Notes under the pieces: model-generated
Told to the model about the DNA's origin: nothing
Database searches by the model: none
Seen by the model: the letters and a program-made list of their open reading frames with translations, nothing else
Made by a program: the position numbers and the translations under genes
DNA from: Clusia tigrina
Taxonomy: Eukaryota; Arthropoda; Insecta; Diptera; Clusiidae
DNA: 64,000 bases
Assembly: GCA_920105625.2 (NCBI GenBank)
Contig: OV050032.1
Location: 136,195,607 to 136,259,606 of the forward strand
Direction of reading: 5' to 3'
Shown here: positions 10,060 through 20,000 of the stretch, in pieces
Layout of the letters: the number at the start of each line of letters is the position of its first letter
How positions within the stretch are numbered: position 1 is the first letter of the stretch

Positions 10060-10925
10060 AGTTAGTAGGGTGCATTGTGACTTTCCGCCGGCACGTCATA
10101 TGCGCGTACAAGTTGTCGATCCGTCAGCGTCAGCTTCGGTTAGACTTCCGCCACAAAGCACCCAAACGACGGTGCTGCAGTTCGGTTAACAGCATTTCGC
10201 TGATTCTGCATCGATCAAGTGCATTCGGTCAAATCGAGTGCGACCGGTCGATGCACCGGAAAGTGGTGGGAATCCAAACTGTGGGAGCGTTGAGGTTTGC
10301 TGTCGCGGCACTTTAGGTCAAGTAGGCCTCCGAACCGTGGATTCGTGACGAACTCAAAATTAGGAATTAGTTCAGTTCGATTGGGAGTTGAAAGAATACG
10401 GTTGTGCGATTGAAACCCTTAAGTAAAATAGTTTATTTTTAAATGTTTAAACTAAAAAACCAAATTGTGAACTTTAAGAATAACTTAAATTAAAAATTTC
10501 ATAGAAATTGTCTAGTGCTTTAATTGAAACAAAATGCCCAAATGGTGAACTTTAAGAAAAAATAAATTAAAAATTTCATAGAAATTGTCTAGTGCTTTAA
10601 TTGAAACAAAAATACCAAATTTTGAATTTTAAGAAAAGCTAAAACTAAATATATCGTAAAATTGTTCAGTACTTTTTTAAAACTAAAAAACCAACTTGTG
10701 AACTCTAATTAATTATTAGAAAAACTAAACCTAAAACTAAATTGTGAACTTTAATAAACTGTTTGATTAACGATCGCCGCTGTCGCAGTAACACTTTCCT
10801 TCGCCGCAGTCGCAGTACTACCTTCCTTCGCTGTCGGACCGCACGCCTTAGCGTTCGCAGGACTGACGCGTCTGGCCTAGCTAGCAGCAGGGTAGGTAAT
10901 ACGCCCGAGCAGGGACCGGGAAAAA
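10060..10925 (+). repeat. Errantivirus 5' LTR and first leader segment, copy A
   Basis: Starts AGTTAGTAGGGTGC within a TATATA context, the usual start and target preference of gypsy-type errantiviruses. The first 75 bp recur at 12,960-13,035 after a polypurine tract, which identifies it as an LTR. The LTR's end and its primer-binding site cannot be placed by eye. About four 78-bp A/T-rich tandem repeats follow (10,460, 10,538, 10,615, 10,691), then a GC-rich stretch. Copy B is at 43,749-44,612. Confidence 0.7.
10460..10760 (+). repeat. 78-bp tandem repeats in the errantivirus leader
   Basis: Units beginning CCAAATTGTGAACTTTAAG-like occur at 10,460, 10,538, 10,615 and 10,691, with a partial fifth near 10,738. 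Each continues with an A-rich segment, and the first two keep TTTCATAGAAATTGTC. Tandem repeats in the 5' leader are known from errantiviruses such as gypsy, ZAM and Idefix; equivalent function here is inference. Confidence 0.8.
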
Positions 10926-11128
10926 GTCGTGGTCTCAAAAAATCAACCCTTGATGAGGCTTGAGAGCAGCCAAATAAAGGCGGTGCACGGAGTACCTTGA
11001 CCGGTAGAGCCATCTAAAACCATCTGACCAGGGTCATCAGTAGAAGGGTAATCTGATCGTAGCATTCGGTGCCTATTACATCTGTATACCAAACCGAACA
11101 GACTCCCAGGTTTGCCTTTTGAGGTAAG

Positions 11129-11290
11129 TGATCTGAAATCTGCGACTCCTACGGGACCGTCCAGGTCAGAAGATCATACCATAAATAAAAATCTGAAATC
11201 TGCTCCTCCTACGGGACCCTCCAGGTAAAAAGATAATAAAACAAAAAAGGGTCTGAGATCTGCGATTCCTACGGGACTTTCCAGGTCAGT
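11129..11290 (+). repeat. 60-bp tandem repeats with splice-donor-like ends
   Basis: Three units with an exact 60-bp period start at about 11,131, 11,191 and 11,251. Each has an ATCTGAAATCTGCG-like start, a CCTACGGGAC core and a CCAGGTMA end. The sequence GAGGTAAGT just before the first unit is a near-perfect 5' splice-site consensus. The array is missing from copy B, which has a deletion here. Confidence 0.85.
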
Positions 11291-11415
11291 AAGGCTGCAT
11301 ATAATTTGAATTAAAGATAAGCGAATACGCCGTCGTAAAAGTCGACGTGCAGCCTAATATACCATTGGCTAGGTAGTTCTCGCTAAAATCTCTACAATAA
11401 TTATACGGAGCAGTA

Positions 11416-12959
11416 CCACTCCTGATACGGGCACCAGCAGCAGCTATCAGCGGACCAATAAATACATCAGCGGCTCCTGTATTAGTCCTGTTACTATTGG
11501 TTCTGATTGACATGCACTGCAGCATCCATGATTACAACCATTCCTATTATGTGCCTGTCACCGGAGGAAAGGTAGCCTTGTTTACGGACCACGGGTATTT
11601 GCGTCACGCCACCAACTTCTCGGAGTATTGGGGAACGGTTGAACAGTCGGAAAATATCTTTCAATACTTCCCGGAATCCCACATGAGAAAACTAATTGAA
11701 GTTGACATAGAGCAGATCAACCGCCTACTGCAGCTGATTCAAGTTCATCATAGGCATGCACGCGGCATTGACATATTGGGTTCGGCTTTAAAATTCATTG
11801 CCGGCACTCCCGACGCCGATGACTTCCAAGCTCTGACGCGCCCTCAGGTCCGGCTAATCGCATCACACGGGCAACAAATATACATCAATACAGTAATGCA
11901 GAAACAAATTCGACACCTAAGCCACACCGTGAACGAGCTCATGAGAGCCACTAAATGGGATAGGCTCGACTCAGCCAGCCTATTCTCTTTGGTGACCAGC
12001 CGTGATCATGATGGAATTAAACAACCTTCTGAATTCCATCGCGATGGCTTGGTTAAACGTCGTAAATCCCACGTTATTGGACGCCCATGAGGTGGAGGAG
12101 CTAGTAAGGGAGGAGCACTCGGGAAATGTGACGGTGATGAGCATTATAGTTGTCTCGAATATTTCACTGTACCAGAGTGAAACAGAGCTGTACTTCCTGG
12201 TCAAATATCCAATTGTGGATCGAGTCTGCGAGCGTACGATAGCCTTTCCTGTCGTTAAGGAAAATAAATTTGTCCTGTCCTTGGGCTCGTCTGTTTTAGC
12301 CAACTGTGATAGAACTTTCCTGCCCACTTTAACCTGCAAACCATCCGACAAGAGGATGTGGTTTTGCGAACGCAACCCTTCCGACACCTGCGGTAGTCAC
12401 TTAGCGAACAACTTTCCTTCATTTTACAACTCGATTCCAGCCCACGACACGCCCCCTTTTCAGACTATCGACGACGGAGTCATACTTTTAAGAAGCCAAC
12501 CCACCATAATCGAGGTATCGAAGAGGGCCCCGTAAAGGTGAATGGCACTGTGCTGATAACGTTCGATTCGGAAGTTCTTACTAACAGCACCTCCTACGTA
12601 AATCCCAAAAGGACACCTTCACTGAGTGCGGGTATTCCTTCTTTCCATATAGTGAACCTTACTTATTTCAAGTCGGTGTTATCACTCCCTTATTTGGGCG
12701 AGCTTAATGAAGTTAATCTCGACCAAATAAACACGGTACGCAACGAGGTCGTGGCTATGTCACTGCAGTACCTGTTCATAGCAGGGGCTATAGCCGTGGC
12801 CTTGCTGGAATTAGTCATAATCCTTTGGGCCTGCAAAACTAGAAAAAGAAACAAGGAGGCTAAGAATAACCTAAGGGTTCATCAGGAATTGGCGCTCAAA
12901 CAGACCTACCGGCTCACCTGCACCGTCAGCCGAGGAGGGCTACGTTTAAGAGGGGGAGG
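11416..12959 (+). pseudogene. env: Errantivirus envelope (F-like fusion protein) pseudogene, copy A
   Basis: Envelope glycoprotein of a gypsy-type element, related to baculovirus F proteins and, in intact elements, mediating membrane fusion. A hydrophobic stretch around 11,470-11,500 is a plausible signal peptide. A furin-like RHAR site near 11,755 precedes GIDILGSALKFIAGTPD, the typical start of the fusion subunit. Cysteine-rich ectodomain follows, then a transmembrane segment (about 12,775-12,835) and a basic tail. Two frame changes, near 12,000-12,060 and at about 12,535, break it. No gag or pol lies between this env and its 5' leader. A polypurine tract, AAGAGGGGGAGG, ends it at the 3' LTR. 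Confidence 0.85.
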
Positions 12960-13061
12960 AGTTAGTAGGGTGCATTGTGTCTTTCCCCCGGCACGTCATG
13001 TGCGCGTACAAGTTGTCGATCCGTCAGCGTCAGCTCTACACCTCATGTGCCCGTACAAGTT
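12960..13061 (+). repeat. Errantivirus 3' LTR start, truncated, copy A
   Basis: AGTTAGTAGGGTGCATTGTG follows the polypurine tract and matches the 5' LTR start at 10,060 for about 75 bp. It then diverges and is joined to an oppositely oriented integrase fragment near 13,062. The same junction exists in copy B (45,407 onward). Confidence 0.8.
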
Positions 13062-15097
13062 GCTGTGCAGGGGGGGAACCGGATGGATTTTCGCTCCGAA
13101 TTGATCCAGCAGTAGAGATTTGATGGCCAGGGAGCTCAGAGACTTTTCGTTGTCGCACACGACCGTGTGGGTACCTTCAAAGAGATTCAAGGTTTCTAGC
13201 AAGGGCCCTTTGAGATCGACTATGGCTCGGGATTTAATCTATTTAACGGAGGCAAACTTCGAGAACTTGTCCATGCATGTTAGGAAATGACTCCCTGCTG
13301 TCGAGTAGATATCGATATGGAGTATTTCCCCTGGATAGGTGGGTATATCCTCAATTGATTTTATGGTAAGCTTGTGCTTTGATTGTCTCTGGAACAGGAT
13401 TGACTGCACTATTCCAGTTTTTGCTCCCTCCAGGATGACAATCTGGTATCTGAAGCAGTTCACCGGGCTCACCACCTCTGGTATGCAGCTAGAGTCGCAT
13501 TACTCGTCCACGTTGTCTTCGCTTATCAGGGCGTGCACGTACTGGCGAGACAAGGCATCTGCTACCACATTAAGCCTACCGGGTTTATAATGAAATTTCG
13601 GTGCATTCTCCTCAATGAACGCCCTCCATCTTTTCATTTTGGAGTTGATGCTTTTATCTGATATCGCAAACGTTAGTAGCTGGTGGTCGGTATAGATGTT
13701 CAAGCTTCTTACACTGTAGAGGTAATTGCGGAGTTTTTGCAAAACCCAAACTATTCCCAGCATTTCCCTCTCGTTCGTTGCATAGTTTTCCTCAGCAGAA
13801 TTCAGCGTTCGGGATATCATGGTTATGGGGCGGCTTCCCTGCGACAGCTCAACCCCCAGCGCGTGCGATGAGGCGTCAGTGGTCAAGTCAAAAGGTTTGC
13901 TAAAGTCGGGGTACAGAAGTAGGACTTCTTCGAAGGCCAATATCGCTTTTACCCTGTTGAACGCTTCGATCGCTTCCCCGTCGAGTTCCACGGGCGTGTT
14001 TGGAGCGGGAGGCGCTTACATGCCCATTCTTCCTCCGTAGATATCGCGTCAGAGGCTTAGTGATACTTGCGTAATCCCTGATAAAGCGTCGATAATATCC
14101 GGCAAGGGCCAGGATAGATCTGAGGCTCCTCAGGCTCGAATTGTATGATGTCATTCACCTTTTGTGGGCAGGTCTTTATACCTTCCTTCGGCACTACAAA
14201 ACCCAACAACTCCACTTCGGTTACGAAGAATTTCGATTTCTCCCGAGATGCCCTCATATTCGCTTCGTATAGCTTAACGAAGACGAGGCGAACATCTCTG
14301 AGGCGACTGTCCCTGTTGGCAGAAAATATCAAACCGTCATCCATGTAGACGTAACAGCATTTGCCGATTTCGTCCCGCAGAACATCGTCAATCGCTCGCT
14401 TGAAGATGCTGGGCGCATTCTTCAATCCTATGGACAGGCGGCAGTATTCATACTTGCCGTTGTTGACGGAGAATGCTGTTTTCCCCCTGTCTTCTTCTGC
14501 GAGCGCAATTTTGTAAAATCCGTTTTTCAGGTCTACAGTGGAAAAGTATTCTGATTTGCTCAAGTGGTACAAAATCACAGATGGGTCAGGTATGGGATAT
14601 TTGTCGCTTTTGGTGACGTCATTGAGTCTCTTGAGTTCAAGGACGACCCGTTGTTTTCGGACGCCTTGCTCGTCTACGTCCTTTTTAGGGACCACCCACA
14701 GTGGATTATTGTACGGCGAGTAAGACTTCCGAATAATTCCCTCCCTGAGCATGGTCTCGATTTCGTTATTCACGAACTCGGTAGCGGTGTTGGGATATGG
14801 TTAAGACTTGGCGTACACTGGCTGCCTAACTTCGGTTTCGATGGTTGCTACAACTCTTGTGTTAAAATGGAGGTCTTCCTCCGGGTCGGCGAACACCTTG
14901 TCTAACTCGATAAAAAGCTGTTCCCGATCGTCCCTTTCTGTCGGAGTCCCTTTGACATCCTCATGCACGGCATTTATTTCCTGGCATGGGAATTCTTTAA
15001 TGACTTCTATGCCCTTACGGTGGAGGAACTTTCCCTTATTGAATTCAAGAGTGGCGTCAATTTCCGTAAGGAAATCGAACCCTTCGATCTAAGTCGG
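13062..15097 (-). pseudogene. pol: Gypsy-type pol (RT, RNase H, integrase) pseudogene, copy A
   Basis: Minus-strand polyprotein read downwards from 15,097. It gives the protease-RT linker, then RT from 14,773 with LKNGFYKIAL (about 14,520), LKNAPSIFKRAIDD and the catalytic YMDD (about 14,340). A frame change follows near 14,150. The RNase H has TTDASSHALG, AEENYATNERE, YTDHQLLTFA and a DALSRQ end (about 13,560). The integrase core then has a THVDIYS-like first Asp region reading LHIDIYS (about 13,305) and a VVCDNE second Asp (about 13,155). The zinc-binding domain between RNase H and the core appears to be missing. It runs tail to tail against the env at 11,416-12,959. Confidence 0.88.
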
Positions 15098-15589
15098 GGG
15101 AAGTTACACAAGTTGCACCTTCTCAGTGTCCACAACTTACAGAGCATACCCAACCTCCACTTTCGCAATTACCAATATGTTAACAATATAAAATATGACT
15201 TCAATGTAATTACTACGCGAAGTTCATTCATCCCTACTAATGCAATATTCAATTGCAGTTATCCAAACTTGGCTAATGCAACCTTCAACCACAATATTAT
15301 ATGATAATTCATTAACCAAGATTCTCATTCCGAATTTCCTAACAACTAAAGTCCAGTTCAGTTCATACCATTCAGGTGATTCCAACATCCATACACTTCG
15401 AATTTCTCAGCTGAAGGCAGGCGAAGAATAAAGCATAAAGAGAAATATGAAATATGAAAAAGAACTTTCAATAGCTTAAGATATAAATAATAGTCAAATA
15501 AGATTTTTATGGCAATTGAATTGTAATACTCAATTGAATGAAAAAAAATTAAACAGTTATATTTGTTGTATTAATTTATTTTTTATAGC
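15098..15589. other. Unclassified AT-rich sequence
   Basis: Nothing recognisable between the end of the gypsy linker and Helitron sequence. Composition is A-rich, and one plus-strand open frame (to 15,304) extends from shadow sequence of pol without a motif. Confidence 0.35.
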
Positions 15590-17521
15590 ACTCATGGCAA
15601 ATAAACGTAACTCGCGCTTTGAATATCTTCGAGAGTTGTGGTGAATACGGAAGAATCCAACGATTATCAACTTCAATTTCCTATTGATTCACTTTGACAG
15701 TTTTTGATCTTCCATTGTCCGCAGTCGATCAGCGATGATATAGCGGATAATCGTCATATCCGGTAATTGGATCAGCTGATAATGACGCTTTGAACATTTT
15801 CCGTCGACTATACACGGAGAATTGTAATTTGATGTTCCACAGTGGCCATGAATCATGTTCTTAGTAACAACCTTCATTCGGTCTTATCTTCTCAATCAAT
15901 CAAAGGAGAATATGTACGTGTGGTAATCTGAGTTTCTGCCACTCCACTGAATACATCCGGCAGCGGGTCGCACCGAACATGTGATACTTCCCAATCAAAT
16001 CCATCAGTGATTTCAATTTCTATTTGAAGACTTTCGCAGTGATTTCATGTCAATCGATGGGTGATTACGCAGCTAATAAAGCTTGTCGAATTTCCATTCA
16101 CTACGGATTGCACGTGAACGTGATAAACAAATCTGTTCTGCTGTAATGGCGAATATACTATATGGCATCTTGACCGTATTCATGCACATGTCGTGGACTT
16201 CCGGGTTATGTTGCTAGGAGAATCGTCATTCGGCCTACATTCTGTGAGTTTCCATTGGCATTGATGGCAGCTCGAAAGTGAATATACTACTCGGAGATCG
16301 GAGTTTTGTCTAGTTAAATCTCATGATTGCCAGTCGCTCAGTTTCAACCTTGACGTGCATATCGACAGCATATTGTTGAAATAGATGGCGACATTTCAAG
16401 ATGTGATTGTCCTCATTTTCACAAAGTCCCGGTCGATATAAATAAAAGTTCATTGAACTATCTTTTTTTGTGTCATTGAAATTGATAAATTTTTTCTGAA
16501 AAAATATATATTTGCTATTCACCTGTAAGCTCATTTATGATCTTGGTCGAGAAATAATAACAGTCTACACCTTGCTACAATTTGATGGGATATTGCAACG
16601 CATCATATTAGCGGTTCGTTTCGGTCACAGTTGTTCGTTCTAGTTGATCGTTCCGCTGTTGTAGAACGATATCATGGGATTCCAAATTTTCGCGAATGAC
16701 GATAATGTCGAAATCATGAATTGTTAGCACATTACATTGTCTTACGTCTTCTCCCGCAAGCATCTTATCGGCTCTGATTACAATTTTGTGATTATCTGAC
16801 TGCATGTGGTCCAGGGCTGTTTTGAATACTGCAATCAATTCATTCTGCTCATAAAAAAAATTTTGCAGTTATTCCACAATTGGTCTTTTAACCTGTTTTA
16901 ACTGTTGTTTGCATGAAATAAATCTACAAAAATTTCTAGCCTGCATCCGGCGGTGGCGATTGCGAACCTGCTTGATGATATATTTAAACTTGAATCTGTT
17001 GTAATAATGTAATAATGTTGTTGTTGAATAATGTTCTGTGTGGATCTGCCGAATGGTGTGAAAGATGATTGTGTTGCAACTACCTTGAAAGTGGGCATGA
17101 AGTTAGGGCAAACCGCATTTGTTGCGCGAAATATTGTCATTTGGAAGAAATTGTTGTATTTCTGGATTTGAGTCAGGAAATGCATGGAATCTGTTCCTGT
17201 TCCAGAAAACAATGGCTCTAGTGGCGGAACCAATGGCGCCAATTTGGCTGTGCTACACATTCTAGGTGTTCTTTTTCTGCGTTTGAATGCCTTAACAATG
17301 TGTGCACACAATGCTCATCCATCCAATAACAACGGAATGTAATGCTCGATAAGTATTGAACTCAACATTTGTTTGTCTTCCTCCACGATTATTCAAATTT
17401 ATTCATTTTTGTAATAATCGATTTCGTTCAATTTAATTTTGATCTTCGCGCTCTACAGTTCGATTAGATCGAAAGCATTGCGAGCTCTGCGACATAAATT
17501 CCTCCGTTTTGTTGGCGCCAT
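15590..17521 (-). pseudogene. Helitron RepHel N-terminal part, degraded, element 1
   Basis: Rolling-circle replication initiator of a Helitron, read on the minus strand from an ATG at 17,521. Recognisable in order: a LAPLVPPLEPLFSG...MHFLTQIQKYNNFFQMT zone (about 17,235-17,140) and a splice-donor-like end at TTCAAG/GTAG (about 17,090). After these come a KIVIRADKMLAGE zone (about 16,790), RCRHLFQQYAVDMHV-like sequence (about 16,390-16,340), the two-histidine LPHVHILL Rep motif (about 15,935-15,910) and IHGHCGTSNYNSPCIVDGKC (about 15,850-15,800). Many stops and deletions. The helicase half is missing at the low-coordinate end. Element 2 at 61,130 is a better-kept relative. Confidence 0.82.
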
Positions 17522-17925
17522 TGCAATTCGTTGAAATTGTGTCAATTCAATGTGCATGCGGTCACTTCTAAAATGTTCATAACATCAACAACAAAGTTAG
17601 TTGCATCGAGTTCTGGTATGAACATGTGTATGCTTTTGCTTCATAACCAAACTCGAAACGAACAACTTTATTGTAATTTTTATATTGTTGTTGCTGCGAA
17701 AAATTTAAAACCTATATTCCACCTGTGATTATGAACCGAATTTAATGAAATTGACACTGACATTCTTAGAGAAATGATCTTTCAAATAATATATTATTTA
17801 TTGAAATCGCTCCAGCTATTCTCAAGTTATCCTGCTACCAACAAAGTTAAATCCATTTACAAGATTATAAGAATTTTGTAGTATAAATTTAGGGAAATAC
17901 GTATTAAGTTTATATTTAAGTTAGA
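17522..17925 (-). other. Helitron 1 5' region
   Basis: The minus strand near 17,850-17,810 reads TAACTTGAGAATAGCTGGAG, matching the AGGCTCGAGAACGGCTGGAC segment near the 5' end of Helitron 2 (61,170-61,200). This places the 5' terminus between about 17,850 and 17,925. A clean TC terminus is not visible. Confidence 0.55.
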
Positions 17926-17927
17926 TT

Positions 17928-19265
17928 AGGTTAGGTTAGGTTTGGTTATCGTGGCAGTCGGCCTACAGAACAACTCACGCAGACCACCATGGGTCCATTG
18001 TAATACCACCGCGTAACAACGCACCTCTGATTTATTCGTCAAACCATTTCGAAGCCCAAATAAAGCGCAGGATTTGTTTGACCTTCGCGCTAGACACTTC
18101 TGTAAGAAAATTAAGAGCGTATTTGCGTAAAGATCCCGTTCTGCTTTTCGCCAGAGCCGGGCACCTACCGAAGAAATGTACCAGAGTCTCCTACTCCTCC
18201 TCATCCCCACAGCTTCTGCAGTATCTATGAGAGAATACCCCCAGCCTGACAGCATGCCTGCCGAACGGCCAGTGGCCAGTTACACAAGCCACGACTTTAG
18301 AGAAATCCTCTCTCGACAGGGCAAGCAAGTCTCTAGATTTCCTTCTTTTGAGCACCGGTCACATTAGCCTAGTCGTTAAGCAAGTGTCCTCGTGTGCCCA
18401 AGACCCATTGGCCTCACGCACGATCAGCATCAGTTTACAGGTGGTAATTGGCATTCCAACCTCGCATCTTCCGTGCATAAAGGAAGATCGGTGCATCTTC
18501 TGGCGAACTAATCAGCCCTACAGTTCTCCTCAATATCCCTATGTCCCGGAACCCATATAAGGCGTACACTAAAAACGGTACTGATATCATTTATGGTTGC
18601 CCGGCAGTCCTGAGCAACCTTCGATTTCAGTGCCACCGAGTTCATGACATGATGGCCGCCTGGCTATCCGAGTAGATATTCATAATAGTCTTTGTTTATT
18701 ACGGCGTGTCAACTTAAGTAGACGGCTACCTCTTTTATGGCTAGGACCTCTGCTTGATAAACACTGCAGTGGTCGGGGAGACGGAAAGAAAGCTGCAGTC
18801 CCACTTGGACCTTGCTTAGAAGCTTCAAATAGCTTTGCTACTGAGTGGCTGGCCACCATAGCAGTATTCCATATAGCAATATAGGTCTGACCACCGAAAT
18901 GTACAGCCAGTGCATAATTCGTGGGGATAACACCCACCTGATTCTAACTGTTTTTTACATGTGTACAAAGCAATATTGGCCTTTCTAACTCTTTCTTCAA
19001 TATTGGGTTTCCAGGTAAGTTTCCTCTCTAGTACTAGTTCCAAATATTTGACTGTCTACTTCATAGGAATTTCAACACCTTTGTATGTTAGCGGGGAGAC
19101 CTTAGGAGATCTATTTTTCTTCCATAAGAGTGTTTGGATATTTCTCTCTGATTACAATTGCCAAGTCGTCAGCATACTTGGCAATTGTAACCACCAAAGT
19201 GGTTTATTCTCGCCTCTCAGTTTCACAACCGGACACCTGGCTGTCAGTGATATATTCAAGGCCCT
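17928..19265 (-). pseudogene. I-superfamily LINE, RT end plus RNase H and 3' end (family Z)
   Basis: Minus strand from 19,200 shows the RT catalytic box KYADDLAIVI (about 19,165), then VLERKLTWKPN (about 19,020) and a CYPHELCTG region. An RNase H follows with VYQAEVLAI (about 18,755), a degraded SD..AA and VRLIWVPGHRDIEENCRAD (about 18,560-18,500). It closes with VTGHWPFGRHA (about 18,280) and a cysteine box reading YCRSCGDEEE (about 18,225). The 3' end near 17,930 carries three TTAGG-like words that look like part of its tail. RT motifs upstream of YADD are missing; endonuclease sequence of another LINE copy begins within 100 bp. Confidence 0.82.
19152..19190. repeat. Perfect 14-bp hairpin spanning the RT YADD codons
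   Basis: TTACAATTGCCAAG (19,152-19,165) is exactly complementary to CTTGGCAATTGTAA (19,177-19,190), with an 11-nt loop holding the catalytic-site codons. The two arms encode flanking residues on the minus strand, so the symmetry may be coincidental. Confidence 0.85.
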
Positions 19266-19269
19266 GGTT

Positions 19270-20000
19270 AATGGTTTATTAGCCCGTCTAATTCCACAGA
19301 GTCTGTGGTGTCAGACGGGGGATTCCTTGGCAGTGAGGCCCTGAGATCTTTCCTATACTTTCCCCAGTCTGTTCTCCGATCCGATACTTTTCCCAGTCTC
19401 TTCTCCGATCTTAACAAGAGATACTGGGAAGTTCAATTCGAATTCTATATAACGATGGTCAGAGTAGGAATTTTCATTCGAAACTCTCCATTCTCTTACA
19501 TTGTTCGCGAACTGATCGAAGGTCATGGTAATGTCCAAAACTTCCTTTCTGTAATGTATTATAAAAGTCGGCTCTGAGCCAAATTTAGAGCACTACGCTT
19601 AATTTCTTTGATAAAATATAAAATGACCCATCTTTTGCATTTGTGTCGGAACTTCAATGTATTGTTGGCGTTAATATCCCTGGAGACAACCAAGCTGCCT
19701 CCATCACCAATGCGTAAGCCTCCTTCGATGGGGCGGCCTTGTCATGGGATATGTAGGCAGAGGCTACCCAAAAGCTGCTATTTTGCAGCTCAATGATTGC
19801 AGTCAGCGTACCGCCATTGCAAGAGGGAGCAAGAAGATGTTAATAGTAACCTTTGCTAGTATACAAGCACGAGTCTTACATGTGCTCTGAGCGTTTATCA
19901 GCTTAAAATCATCTACGTCGCAACCACCGGAACCCAGGTGGTAAATCAAATTCGCGGAGCCGAGTTTAAAATGTTGGAAGTTGATTTTGATCAGCTTCAT
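19270..20000 (-). pseudogene. LINE family X ORF2 endonuclease, copy C
   Basis: Begins MKLIKINFQHFK at 20,000 (minus strand). Broken endonuclease pieces follow: INAQSTCKTRACILAK (about 19,895), then after deletions a C-terminal part with DQFANNVREWRVSNENSYSD and HRYIEFEL (about 19,525-19,435), which covers the conserved Ser-Asp-His near the domain end. The domain is followed almost directly by family Z RT sequence, so either RT was deleted or a separate LINE lies there. Frames are interrupted several times. Confidence 0.75.

Larger units (their letters stand above)
4027..14904. repeat. Segmental duplication, copy A
   Basis: This block is matched in the same order and orientation by 37,187-46,528. 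The parallel includes junctions between unrelated elements: gypsy fragment, noncoding module, I-type LINE, Jockey RT, BEL LTR and leader, env-only errantivirus, inverted gypsy pol. The offset steps from 32,667 to 33,963, 33,884, 33,689, 32,453 and 31,624 as indels accumulate. Stretches between indels appear nearly identical by eye. Copy A carries extra DNA at about 4,166-4,678, 7,015-7,210, 10,926-12,164 and 13,330-14,160. It lacks about 1.3 kb present in copy B at 38,246-39,547. Confidence 0.92.

Noticed and set aside
11286..11525. Minus-strand open frame upstream of env
   Set aside because: No motif, absent from copy B, and it overlaps the env signal-like region on the other strand.
13062..15097. 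Env and pol at 10-15 kb as one complete gypsy provirus
   Set aside because: They lie on opposite strands with an abrupt joint, so they cannot be one continuous element as they stand.
17925..17952. Telomere-like (TTAGG)n array
   Set aside because: Only three words, at the 3' end of a LINE; higher flies lack TTAGG telomeres, and such words are common in LINE tails.
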